A stretch of DNA of 7,654 bases, taken from contig JAFXMJ010000373.1 of assembly GCA_017530465.1 (NCBI GenBank), positions 1 to 7,654 of the forward strand, given 5' to 3'. Under the pieces are notes generated by a model. The model was not told the origin of the DNA. It ran no database searches and saw only the letters and a program-made list of their open reading frames with translations. Positions 1-6,831 of this stretch are shown in pieces (position 1 is the stretch's first letter; every line of letters begins with the position of its first letter). This stretch comes from Bacteroidales bacterium. Its GTDB lineage: Bacteria > Bacteroidota > Bacteroidia > Bacteroidales > UBA3824. The position numbers were made by a program, and so were the translations under genes.

Positions 1-190
1 AACCACCAAACTCGCCCTTCAATACGGCGCGGACGACATTGACGGTACAGTCGATGATTCCACCAAAATCTACACTATGGCTGGCGTTGACGGCAAACCT
101 TCAATGACCGTCGAACAAATCCGCGAACTCATTGAATCCGTTGGACTTACGCCTGTGGAGAGGGACACATTTTATAATGTGATTCAATAA
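1..190 (+). CDS. mqnE: Aminofutalosine synthase MqnE, C-terminal end (5' truncated by the window)
   Basis: Only the last 62 residues are present, read in frame from base 2 to a TAA at 188-190. MqnE is a radical SAM enzyme of the futalosine route to menaquinone: it joins the chorismate-derived 3-(1-carboxyvinyl)oxybenzoate to SAM to give aminodeoxyfutalosine. The fragment shows the C-terminal signature I associate with MqnE: ALQYGADDIDGTV, then KIYTMAG, then an EQIRELIESVGLTPVERDT stretch and a short tail ending NVIQ. The ADDIDGT/MAG wording fits MqnE better than its paralogue MqnC, whose equivalent region usually reads ANDFGSTM with AAG. The radical SAM cysteines lie outside the window, so the assignment rests on this tail. 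No convincing terminator follows it, so read-through into the next gene is possible. Confidence 0.85.
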   Translation, partial: TTKLALQYGADDIDGTVDDSTKIYTMAGVDGKPSMTVEQIRELIESVGLTPVERDTFYNVIQ

Positions 191-261
191 AGTCGCTACG
201 CGAGAAATCGTACAAATCTGTTCGATAGAACACTAAGGAAACACTTAAATACTACATACTT

Positions 262-2124
262 ATGAAAAAACTACAATTATTTCTCGTCCTTTTGGCTTGT
301 TTGTCAGTCAGTTGGATGATTCAGGGTTGCGGCAGCAAAAATTATGTTTGCTCCTCGCCCGACAATAATATCGCCTTGTTTGCCGATTCGGGCAAGTACA
401 TCATCACTTACAAAAATCAAAAGATTTTTGCAGTGGAAAAGTTTGGTTACGACGGCTGCGCGGCTCCCGATTTCAATTTTGTGAAGTCCATAACTGACGA
501 ATACACAATGCTTTCGGGCAAGCGGAGCAAGTGCGAGAACCTTGGCAGCGAGTATTCAGCCGCATTGAGTCCAAACATCGACCTCATCCTGCGCGTCTAT
601 AACAACGGCATTGCATTCCGTTACCGTCTGCACGGAATGGACGGCGCGGAAATCCCTGCCGAAAAGACCACCTACAAAATCCCCGAAGGTGTCAACCGTT
701 GGATGCAGCAATGGTGCGACAGTTACGAGGGGTTTTTCCCGTTGGAGACCTCTGCCAAGCAACAGCCTGTGCCGAGTTATTCGGGCATCAACAAGTCGGC
801 TGACGGTTTCAACTGCCGTTGGGGTTATCCGGCGTTGATAGAGCCGGTGAGGGATGTTTTTGTATTGTTGAGCGAGGCTGATGTCGCCGCAAAGAACAGT
901 GCGTCAAGCCTTTGGAACGACCAAAACCTCGAATCTTTCCAAGTGCGCCCCGACAAAAACGAACAGAAAATCTCTGGCGATTTTTATACGCCGTGGCGCG
1001 TTGCCATCATCGGTCAACTCGCTGACATTGTGGAGAGTACGTTGATTACAGACCTCGCCGCACCATCCAAATTAACCGACGTGTCGTGGATACAGCCGGG
1101 CGTGGTATCGTGGATTTATTGGGCTTACAATCACGGCTCCAACGATTACGAAATCATCAAGAAATACGTGGATTTGGCTGTTGCTCTGAAACTTCCATAC
1201 GTGCTCATCGACGCCGAATGGGACACAATGAAGGACGGCAAGACCATCGAAGACGCTGTTAAATATGCAGTTGACAACAAAATCAAACCCCTAATTTGGT
1301 ACAATTCGTCTGTGGGTTGGGTGGACGGTGCGCCCACGCCAAAATTCCGCCTCAACAAGCCCGAAGACCGCGAAAAAGAATTTGCGTGGCTTGAAAAGAT
1401 TGGCGTTTCGGGCGTTAAAATCGACTTTTTCTCCGGCGACAACCAAATGAATATGTCTTATTGCATCGACCTTTTGGAAGCCGCTGCTAAGCATCATTTG
1501 ACTGTCAATTTCCACGGCGCAACTATCCCTCGCGGATGGCAGCGCACTTACCCTAATTTGCTTAGCACTGAGGGTGTTTACGGCGCGGAGTGGTACAACA
1601 ATGTGCCAACATTCACCGACAAGGCGGCTTGTCATAATGCAACGTTGCCTTTTACTCGCAATGTAATTGGCCCGATGGACTACACGCCGTGCGCTTTTTC
1701 GGATTCGCAGCATCCGCACATTACTACCAATCCTCACGAACTTGCTCTTACAGTGTTGTTTGAATCAGGTTTGCAGCACATTGCCGACCGCCCCGAAAGC
1801 CTTTTGGCTCAGCCTCAGGAGGTCAAGGATTTCTTCTCCGAACTGCCTGCTGCTTGGGACGACACCAAATTTGTCTGTGGCTATCCTGGTGAATATGTGG
1901 TACTTGCGCGTCGCAAGGGCACCACTTGGTACATTGCCGGCATCAATGGCACCAACGAAGTCAAATCAATTGATGTAAACCTTGATTTCATCGGTGCTAC
2001 CAAAGACGTTCAGATGTTTTTTGACAATGTGGACGGCACTGGCTGGCAGATTGAAAAACTTTCTGCACTCCCCAAGTCTGTCAAGTGCGCTCCGAGAGGC
2101 GGATGTGTGTTGGTGGCGAGGTAA
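262..2124 (+). CDS. GH97 glycoside hydrolase lipoprotein, probable retaining alpha-galactosidase/alpha-glucosidase
   Basis: This is a 620-residue GH97 enzyme (SusB family), which removes terminal alpha-linked sugars. Residues 1-22 are a lipoprotein signal ending MIQG before Cys23, so the enzyme is membrane-anchored, facing the periplasm or outside. An N-terminal beta-sandwich (about 27-265) precedes a TIM barrel (about 276-525, including LIDAEWD at 315-321 and GVKIDFF at 384-390) and a C-terminal beta domain (about 535-620). Family knowledge, from memory: retaining BT1871 uses an Asp nucleophile (D415) and Glu acid/base (E470), 55 residues apart; inverting SusB has a base E508 24 residues before its acid E532. 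Here D388 and E443 are 55 apart, and the position 24 before E443 is Gly419 in NFHGA. This predicts the retaining branch. E437 is a probable calcium ligand. No Shine-Dalgarno sequence is seen; the ATG follows an A-rich leader. The substrate is inferred only. Confidence 0.93.
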   Translation: MKKLQLFLVLLACLSVSWMIQGCGSKNYVCSSPDNNIALFADSGKYIITYKNQKIFAVEKFGYDGCAAPDFNFVKSITDEYTMLSGKRSKCENLGSEYSAALSPNIDLILRVYNNGIAFRYRLHGMDGAEIPAEKTTYKIPEGVNRWMQQWCDSYEGFFPLETSAKQQPVPSYSGINKSADGFNCRWGYPALIEPVRDVFVLLSEADVAAKNSASSLWNDQNLESFQVRPDKNEQKISGDFYTPWRVAIIGQLADIVESTLITDLAAPSKLTDVSWIQPGVVSWIYWAYNHGSNDYEIIKKYVDLAVALKLPYVLIDAEWDTMKDGKTIEDAVKYAVDNKIKPLIWYNSSVGWVDGAPTPKFRLNKPEDREKEFAWLEKIGVSGVKIDFFSGDNQMNMSYCIDLLEAAAKHHLTVNFHGATIPRGWQRTYPNLLSTEGVYGAEWYNNVPTFTDKAACHNATLPFTRNVIGPMDYTPCAFSDSQHPHITTNPHELALTVLFESGLQHIADRPESLLAQPQEVKDFFSELPAAWDDTKFVCGYPGEYVVLARRKGTTWYIAGINGTNEVKSIDVNLDFIGATKDVQMFFDNVDGTGWQIEKLSALPKSVKCAPRGGCVLVAR

Positions 2125-2125
2125 T

Positions 2126-2171
2126 AAAAATGGATTAGGCATATGTATAACGCGCCTAATCCATTTTTTTT
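2126..2171 (+). terminator. Intrinsic terminator after the GH97 gene
   Basis: A perfect 10-bp inverted repeat (TGGATTAGGC at 2131-2140, GCCTAATCCA at 2154-2163) has a 13-base loop and is followed by eight T residues (2164-2171). The A run at 2126-2130 can extend the stem by pairing with the T tract. It starts two bases after the GH97 stop codon and separates that gene from the AT-rich block downstream. The A and T tracts on both sides would also let it work in the other direction. Confidence 0.9.
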
Positions 2172-2188
2172 GATGAAACAATTGTAAA

Positions 2189-2222
2189 CTTTTTTTTTAT
2201 TCGTAAAATATGTTTACTTTTG
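2189..2222 (+). promoter_or_regulatory. Probable Bacteroidota-type promoter of the methyltransferase-nuclease operon
   Basis: TACTTTTG at 2215-2222 matches the Bacteroidota -7 consensus TAnnTTTG exactly. The -33 region is a run of T residues (about 2190-2198) rather than a clean TTTG, so that half is weak. The -7 box ends 27 bases before the ATG at 2250, a normal leader length. Its position overlaps a possible upstream TTG start at 2220, which argues against that start. The preceding terminator means the operon needs its own promoter. Confidence 0.6.
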
Positions 2223-2249
2223 CGGTTGTCAATTAGTAGAGATATTTTT

Positions 2250-5200
2250 ATGGCGCAAAAAGACTTCATATCGCTTTTGGGCTTGGAAAGAAGCATAAAG
2301 GTATCCGATGTTGAGAAAATGTCGGAGAGTCAGTCTATTATAGCCAAACAAGTTGTAGATTTTGATGTCGATGGTATTTATTTTTCTACAAATGAATCCA
2401 AAAGTTATCCCGCTGTTTTTATTAAACAGGTATCTGTTTTTGATGAATTTACAATAAAAAAAATTGCGAACATACAACAAAAACTATGGAATTACCAAAA
2501 GGTTTTGTTTTTGTATGTATATAATGATACTGAAATCAGGATATATAATTGTACTGCAAAACCTTTCTGCCGTTTCCGTAACTCCAATTATGACAGCGAA
2601 TTAGAGAAGTTAGAAATGTATAGGGCAACTTCATCTGACGAAGATTCAATCTCACGATTGGTGTCTGTGTTTTCTGCAATGGCTATGGACAGTGGTATTA
2701 TTTGGTCATTGCCCGAAGCCGCCGATATCAGGAGCAAAATCAACCTTCAAAGGAGGGTTGATAAGTATCTTGTTGAAAGTTTGAAACGTACTACCGAGAA
2801 GTTGCAGCAAATTGGACTTAATGATATTGCCGTCATACATAAAATCATTCTGAGGTCATTGTTTTTATTGTATCTTGAAGACAGGGGCGCGACAGATTCT
2901 AAATTTTATGGAACAATATTGATAAATGCCGAAAAATATTTTGACATATTAAAAGATGTTAATGCCACGTATAGGCTATATTCCAAATTAGAGGAACAAT
3001 TTAACGGTAACGTTTTTTCCTTGTTGGAGGGTGAGCGCGAAAAGGTGACCAACGAACACCTGGAAGTTATAAGGAAATGTTTCATAAATGGTTATGAAAA
3101 TGATGGGCAAACGGAACTGTTTGAAGATTGGCGGTTGTTTGATTTTAAAATTATACGGATAGAGTTGCTCAGTGAAATATATGAGCATTTTTTGAAAGAG
3201 TCCGATCCAAAGGGTAAAAAAGGTGCGGGCGCATATTACACTCCTACATCTTTGGTGGAGTTGATATTGGATGAAGTTCTTCCGATAGAAAGCAAATATA
3301 CCGATTATAATGTAAAAATATTGGATCCTGCATGTGGATCGGGGATATTCCTTGTGGAAGGTTATAAGCGTTTGTTGCAACGGTATGAAAATGCACATGG
3401 AAAGAAACCAACTGATTTTAAGTTGTTAAAGGATATATTATTGACCAATATATACGGAATCGAACAGAATGAGCAAGCAATTATTGTTGCGGCTTTCAGT
3501 CTTTATTTGGCGTTGGTTGATAACTTAGATCCTAAAACGGTGTGGATATCGACTAAACTTCCATGTTTGGTAAACGCTCCTGATATTAGAACCGACAAAA
3601 AGGGAAATAATTTGTTTTGTAGGGATACAATCAGGACGAACACTGACATAGAGGGCATATCATTTGATTTGGTCGTCGGGAATCCTCCTTTTGGTACGGA
3701 GAACAAAAGTAAGAATGTTGTTCTTCCCGAATCTATTCGTAGTTATTGTGAGAAAAACGGATTTGCCAAGGAGATGGTACTGCCTTTTTTACACAAAGCG
3801 GTTGCGTTTGCCCCAAAAGGTAAAATCGCTATGATTTTCAATGCCAAAATATTGACGAACACGGGCAGCAAATATCAGGCTTTCAGGAAATGGCTATTTC
3901 AAGATTGCTATGTTGGAAAGGTATATAATTTTTCGATACTGAGGAAGTCCACAAAAGATTTTGGCGGTCAGTTGTTCGGTTCAGCGGTAGGACCTGTCTG
4001 TATAGCCTTTTATCAGATGAACGAACCTGTTGACAAATCCGATAAGGTTGTGTATTATGCCCCAAAAACATACATTAAGTCAAATGTGCTTGAAGGTGTA
4101 GTAATCGACAGTTCTGATGTAAAGTATCTGCCTCGCGAGGAATGTCAAAAGCCCGACACAAAGATTTGGAAGATAGCAATGTGGGGTGGGGATATGGATT
4201 ACGAGTTGATACAACGATTGTCAAAACTACCGAAATTAAGACAGTTTTTGTCAAAAAACAAAATTCAATACGGCGTCGGATTGCAATTCGTAGATTCTAC
4301 AACAAAGAGGTTACTTATAAACGATAATATCCCTCAGAATTATATAAGACCTGATTCTATTGGCAGATATGTGTCTTCAAATTTTGAAAGATTATGCAAT
4401 GGAATGTCCTCAGCGTCAAAGAATTTGTATTCCAAGCAATTTGAATTGTCACAAGAAAATGAATTTGCTGTGAAAGCATTTCGACGCATAGGTAATAATG
4501 AGACGTTTGAGGCTCCTCATATTTTGTTAAAAGAAGGTTTGCACGATTGGAATATCTGTGCCTCTTATATTGAAAAAAAATGTTCGTTTAATAGCAAGGT
4601 CATTGGTATCTATGGTGTCGAATCAAAGTATCTCAAAGGGTTAACATGCTTTTTGAATTCGCTGATAGTGCAGTATTATGTGTTTCTATCTTCACCGTCA
4701 ATTGGAATTGAAAGGGAAGAGATAAAGAAGAATGAGATAGATGATCTTCCGTTTATTCTTGACAATCAGGATTTGGAGACTTTGGCAGCAGTTTTTGACA
4801 AATACATTGTTAATGATGCATTGTCTTTTGATGCTAATGGAATGGAGACAGAGATTAATTCTATTATTTTTGACAAATATGGTATTTCAAAATGTGAAAA
4901 ACAAATTATTGTTGATTTTGCCAATTTTACAAAATCGTTGATGATTAAATCTGTCAGCAACATCGTATGTGCAACTAGATCGAAAGAAATAATTGATTAT
5001 TTAAAGGTTATCTGTTCTTCACTGAATGACTTCCTTGATAATCAAGATTTGTTTGTTAATGGAACACTGTATTCGTTGCAATATAACACTCCTCTTGTGA
5101 TGATAAAAATATCATTTGGTAGCGAGAAGCACGATATTGTGCAGTCTGACCTTACCATGCGGAGTGCGTTGATAAAACTTGACAAATATTTATGGGCTCA

Positions 5201-5357
5201 AAAAGGTAGTAGCGTTTATTTCCGGAAAAATTTGAATCACTATGACGGAAATGACATATATATAATACGTCCGAATCAAAGGCGTTTTTGGACTCAATCT
5301 GCGGCTATGCAGGACGCATCCAATCTCATTATTGAAATTTTAAACATGGAGGGTTGA
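2250..5357 (+). CDS. Large N6-adenine DNA methyltransferase with built-in target-recognition region (Eco57I/type IIG-like)
   Basis: This 1035-residue enzyme is predicted to methylate adenine N6 in a specific DNA sequence. Residues 1-110 form an unassigned mixed alpha/beta domain, followed by a helical region (about 115-320) like the N-terminal part of HsdM-type enzymes. The methyltransferase core has GAYYTP (327-332), the SAM-binding motif DPACGSGIF (359-367), an acidic residue E405 in YGIEQNE, and the catalytic NPPF (478-481). From about 640 to 840, WKIAMWGG and GIEREEI followed by EIDDLPF resemble the recognition region of type IIG enzymes. A further C-terminal part ends with a conserved-looking FWTQSAAMQDA (1013-1023). 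The ATG at 2250 is preferred over an upstream TTG at 2220 because a promoter -7 box covers the latter. The stop codon lies 2 bases before the nuclease gene, indicating one operon. It lacks the helicase and specificity partners of type I systems. The methyltransferase call is firm; the system type is inference. Confidence 0.93.
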   Translation: MAQKDFISLLGLERSIKVSDVEKMSESQSIIAKQVVDFDVDGIYFSTNESKSYPAVFIKQVSVFDEFTIKKIANIQQKLWNYQKVLFLYVYNDTEIRIYNCTAKPFCRFRNSNYDSELEKLEMYRATSSDEDSISRLVSVFSAMAMDSGIIWSLPEAADIRSKINLQRRVDKYLVESLKRTTEKLQQIGLNDIAVIHKIILRSLFLLYLEDRGATDSKFYGTILINAEKYFDILKDVNATYRLYSKLEEQFNGNVFSLLEGEREKVTNEHLEVIRKCFINGYENDGQTELFEDWRLFDFKIIRIELLSEIYEHFLKESDPKGKKGAGAYYTPTSLVELILDEVLPIESKYTDYNVKILDPACGSGIFLVEGYKRLLQRYENAHGKKPTDFKLLKDILLTNIYGIEQNEQAIIVAAFSLYLALVDNLDPKTVWISTKLPCLVNAPDIRTDKKGNNLFCRDTIRTNTDIEGISFDLVVGNPPFGTENKSKNVVLPESIRSYCEKNGFAKEMVLPFLHKAVAFAPKGKIAMIFNAKILTNTGSKYQAFRKWLFQDCYVGKVYNFSILRKSTKDFGGQLFGSAVGPVCIAFYQMNEPVDKSDKVVYYAPKTYIKSNVLEGVVIDSSDVKYLPREECQKPDTKIWKIAMWGGDMDYELIQRLSKLPKLRQFLSKNKIQYGVGLQFVDSTTKRLLINDNIPQNYIRPDSIGRYVSSNFERLCNGMSSASKNLYSKQFELSQENEFAVKAFRRIGNNETFEAPHILLKEGLHDWNICASYIEKKCSFNSKVIGIYGVESKYLKGLTCFLNSLIVQYYVFLSSPSIGIEREEIKKNEIDDLPFILDNQDLETLAAVFDKYIVNDALSFDANGMETEINSIIFDKYGISKCEKQIIVDFANFTKSLMIKSVSNIVCATRSKEIIDYLKVICSSLNDFLDNQDLFVNGTLYSLQYNTPLVMIKISFGSEKHDIVQSDLTMRSALIKLDKYLWAQKGSSVYFRKNLNHYDGNDIYIIRPNQRRFWTQSAAMQDASNLIIEILNMEG
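5348..5353 (+). promoter_or_regulatory. Strong Shine-Dalgarno site that sets the nuclease start
   Basis: GGAGGG lies inside the last codons of the methyltransferase gene and 6 bases upstream of the ATG at 5360. It leaves no spacing to the possible TTG start at 5354, so ATG 5360 is chosen. Such a site is unlike the host-like genes in this window, which have A-rich leaders without one. The arrangement suggests translational coupling of the two proteins. Confidence 0.75.
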
Positions 5358-5359
5358 AA

Positions 5360-5968
5360 ATGGGATTGGCTGTTTCTGTTATACAAAAAATCAAGCACGA
5401 TTTTGAAAATCACTGCATAATGATACTTGTTTCTGCGTATTATACGTCGATTTTGAAACATGATTACCGAATTGATTGGATGGAAAATGATTTTACGAGT
5501 ATGTTGGACAAGTATATTCAATGCAATCCGCAACGGGTAAGGTGGCGTATCAGTTGCAACATAGAGGAACATTTACATTCAGATATTATTCAAAATATAA
5601 AGGGGTTTGCAAATAAAGAGTCAAGAATCGATATGCGAATGTCTTCATTTTGTAAAAAGATGGAATATTTTTTTTATGTGGAGGCAAAACGTTTGAAAGA
5701 AAATGACAGTGATTTGTTAAAGCGTTATATTGACACTGGAATCAATCATTATATTACCCAAAAATATCCACATGGGATATTGCTTGGTTACTTGGTAAAA
5801 GGTGGAATTGACACTACAATCCAAAAGATAAATGACATTTTAAATAATAGCAATAGAAGTAGTGAAATATTAGTTAGAATGCCAAATCCTATTCATAATC
5901 AGTATTTTGAATCAACACATGCTAATTTTGGAGTTATAAAACATTTCGTATTTGATTATAGCAAGTAA
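5360..5968 (+). CDS. Small PD-(D/E)XK nuclease-like protein, partner of the methyltransferase
   Basis: This 202-residue protein probably cuts DNA as the effector of the two-gene module. The sequence shows a PD-(D/E)XK-type signature: D91 in RIDMRM, then a beta-strand-like YFFYVEAKRL with E108-A-K110, giving D-x16-E-x-K with normal spacing. After this come a helix containing YIDTGINHYITQKYP (123-137) and a hydrophobic strand GILLGYLV (139-146), as expected for the core of this fold. There is no signal peptide or membrane segment, so it should be cytoplasmic. Residues 1-85 are mostly helical and unassigned. It starts 2 bases after the methyltransferase stop and has a good Shine-Dalgarno site. 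A run of eight T residues (5668-5675) lies just before the E-A-K codons. I do not recognise a named family. It could be a classical restriction enzyme or a nuclease controlled in another way. Confidence 0.72.
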   Translation: MGLAVSVIQKIKHDFENHCIMILVSAYYTSILKHDYRIDWMENDFTSMLDKYIQCNPQRVRWRISCNIEEHLHSDIIQNIKGFANKESRIDMRMSSFCKKMEYFFYVEAKRLKENDSDLLKRYIDTGINHYITQKYPHGILLGYLVKGGIDTTIQKINDILNNSNRSSEILVRMPNPIHNQYFESTHANFGVIKHFVFDYSK

Positions 5969-5970
5969 AA

Positions 5971-6026
5971 AGGAGGAGGGCGTATATATGTACAATAAAG
6001 TATATGTATTTTTTTGCAAAAAATAG
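5971..6026 (+). other. Orphan Shine-Dalgarno sequence with a 12-codon mini-ORF
   Basis: GGAGGAGGG (5972-5980) lies just after the nuclease stop and 7 bases before an ATG at 5988. That ATG opens a 12-codon frame, MYNKVYVFFCKK, which ends at TAG 6024-6026. This is the strongest ribosome binding site in the window yet serves no long gene. It may be a leader peptide for the chitosanase, the remains of a lost third gene of the module, or chance. An 8-base direct repeat TATATGTA (5985-5992 and 6001-6008) lies within it. Nothing shows that it is translated. Confidence 0.3.
6009..6016 (+). promoter_or_regulatory. Possible -7 element of the chitosanase promoter (degenerate)
   Basis: A T7-G-C sequence at 6009-6017 sits 22 bases before the ATG at 6039. 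The exact -7 boxes in front of the methyltransferase (TACTTTTG, then C) and the HD gene (TATATTTG, then C) lie at similar distances from their starts. Here the TA of TAnnTTTG is replaced by TT, and I see no TTTG at the -33 position. The spacing and the TTTGC core are the only support. Confidence 0.35.
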
Positions 6027-6038
6027 ATTTTTAGTCGT

Positions 6039-6824
6039 ATGATGCGCAAAGTGTTGACAATCATCTTGTTGTTAATAGCATCCTTGACTTGCGGCGCACA
6101 GGTTATTTCCCGTGAAGTGCCGCAGGATATGAGGACGATATTTTTTTGCATCGTATCGTCGGCAGAAAATTCGTCGCTCGATTTCAAGGCGCAATACGCT
6201 TTTATCAAGGACATTGGCGACGGACGAGGCTACACGGCGGGCGTCATCGGCTTCACATCGGGGACGGGAGATATGTTGGAGGTCGTTAAGCGTTACCTTG
6301 CGCTAAAACCCATCGACAATCCGCTTGCAAAATATCTCCCCGCCCTCGAAAAAGTTAACGGCACGGCTTCGCACAAAGGTCTCGGCAAAAAGTTTGTAAA
6401 TGCTTGGCGACTTGCCGCCCGCGACACGGAAATGTTTTTGGCGCAGGATTCGGTATTGAATGTAATGTACTATAATCCTGCGCTATATTACGCTGAAAAA
6501 GATGGACTTAGCACGCTTGGTGCATTTATTGATTACGATGCGTTGGTGGTGCACGGCCCTGGCGACGACGAGGATAGTTTTGGCGGAATCCGTCAGTCTG
6601 CCCTCGCCTCGTCCCGTCCGCCATCGCAAGGTGGCAACGAAACCGAATGGCTCGCCGCATTCTTGGCTGCGCGTACAGTCATAATGAAAAAAGAAGCCGC
6701 CCATTCCGACCTCTCCCGCATCATCGCCCAACAAAAATTCATCTCCGAAAATAATTGGCAGATGATTCTGCCGATGCAGTGGGAGATGTATGGGGATAGG
6801 TTTGAGTTGCGGAGGAAGGAGTGA
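6039..6824 (+). CDS. Secreted GH46 chitosanase
   Basis: This 261-residue enzyme is predicted to hydrolyse beta-1,4-glucosamine links in chitosan by inversion. Residues 1-20 form a Sec signal peptide, probably cleaved after CGA before Gln21. The lipobox around Cys18 (SLTC) is poor, so secretion rather than anchoring is likely. The GH46 signature is clear: AENSS with E43, then DIGDGRGYT with D61 and T66, then GFTSGTGDM. From memory of the Streptomyces N174 enzyme, the acid is E22, the base D40, and T45 positions the water. The spacings here, +18 and +23, are identical. Other family blocks follow: NPLAKYLPALEKVNG, SHKGLGKKFVNAW, HGPG (172-175), DSFGGIR, and a C-terminal WEMYGDRF. Length is normal and no part is missing. 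Chitosanases of this family are best known from Bacillus and Streptomyces. No partner genes for chitosan use are visible. GC content resembles the flanking chromosome rather than the defence genes. Confidence 0.93.
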   Translation: MMRKVLTIILLLIASLTCGAQVISREVPQDMRTIFFCIVSSAENSSLDFKAQYAFIKDIGDGRGYTAGVIGFTSGTGDMLEVVKRYLALKPIDNPLAKYLPALEKVNGTASHKGLGKKFVNAWRLAARDTEMFLAQDSVLNVMYYNPALYYAEKDGLSTLGAFIDYDALVVHGPGDDEDSFGGIRQSALASSRPPSQGGNETEWLAAFLAARTVIMKKEAAHSDLSRIIAQQKFISENNWQMILPMQWEMYGDRFELRRKE

Positions 6825-6831
6825 GAATTTT

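Larger units (their letters stand above)
2172..6038. other. AT-rich, probably horizontally acquired defence block
   Basis: The two genes here are visibly poorer in G+C than their neighbours. Hand-counted sample lines give 15/60 (bases 2401-2460) and 17/60 (5581-5640), against 35/60 in GH97 (1321-1380) and 32/60 in the chitosanase (6181-6240). The change occurs at the terminator after GH97 and again just before the chitosanase. I see no integrase, transposase, tRNA or flanking target-site duplication, so the boundaries are compositional only. Some of the difference may come from gene type rather than transfer. Confidence 0.6.

Noticed and set aside
1291..1737. A 148-codon minus-strand frame within the GH97 gene
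   Set aside because: It overlaps the catalytic barrel coding region and has no domain, promoter or ribosome binding site that I can see.
2220..2249. TTG at 2220 as the methyltransferase start
   Set aside because: It overlaps the exact -7 promoter box (2215-2222), so it would lie at or before the transcription start. ATG 2250 begins a sequence that fits the domain.
2250..5968. BREX (PglX) or type I restriction system
   Set aside because: The methyltransferase is of a related general type, but no PglZ, BrxC, HsdS or HsdR gene is present and the neighbours on both sides are unrelated enzymes.
262..6824. A polysaccharide utilisation locus built around GH97 and GH46
   Set aside because: No SusC/SusD pair, sensor or transporter is present, and an unrelated AT-rich module separates the two enzymes.
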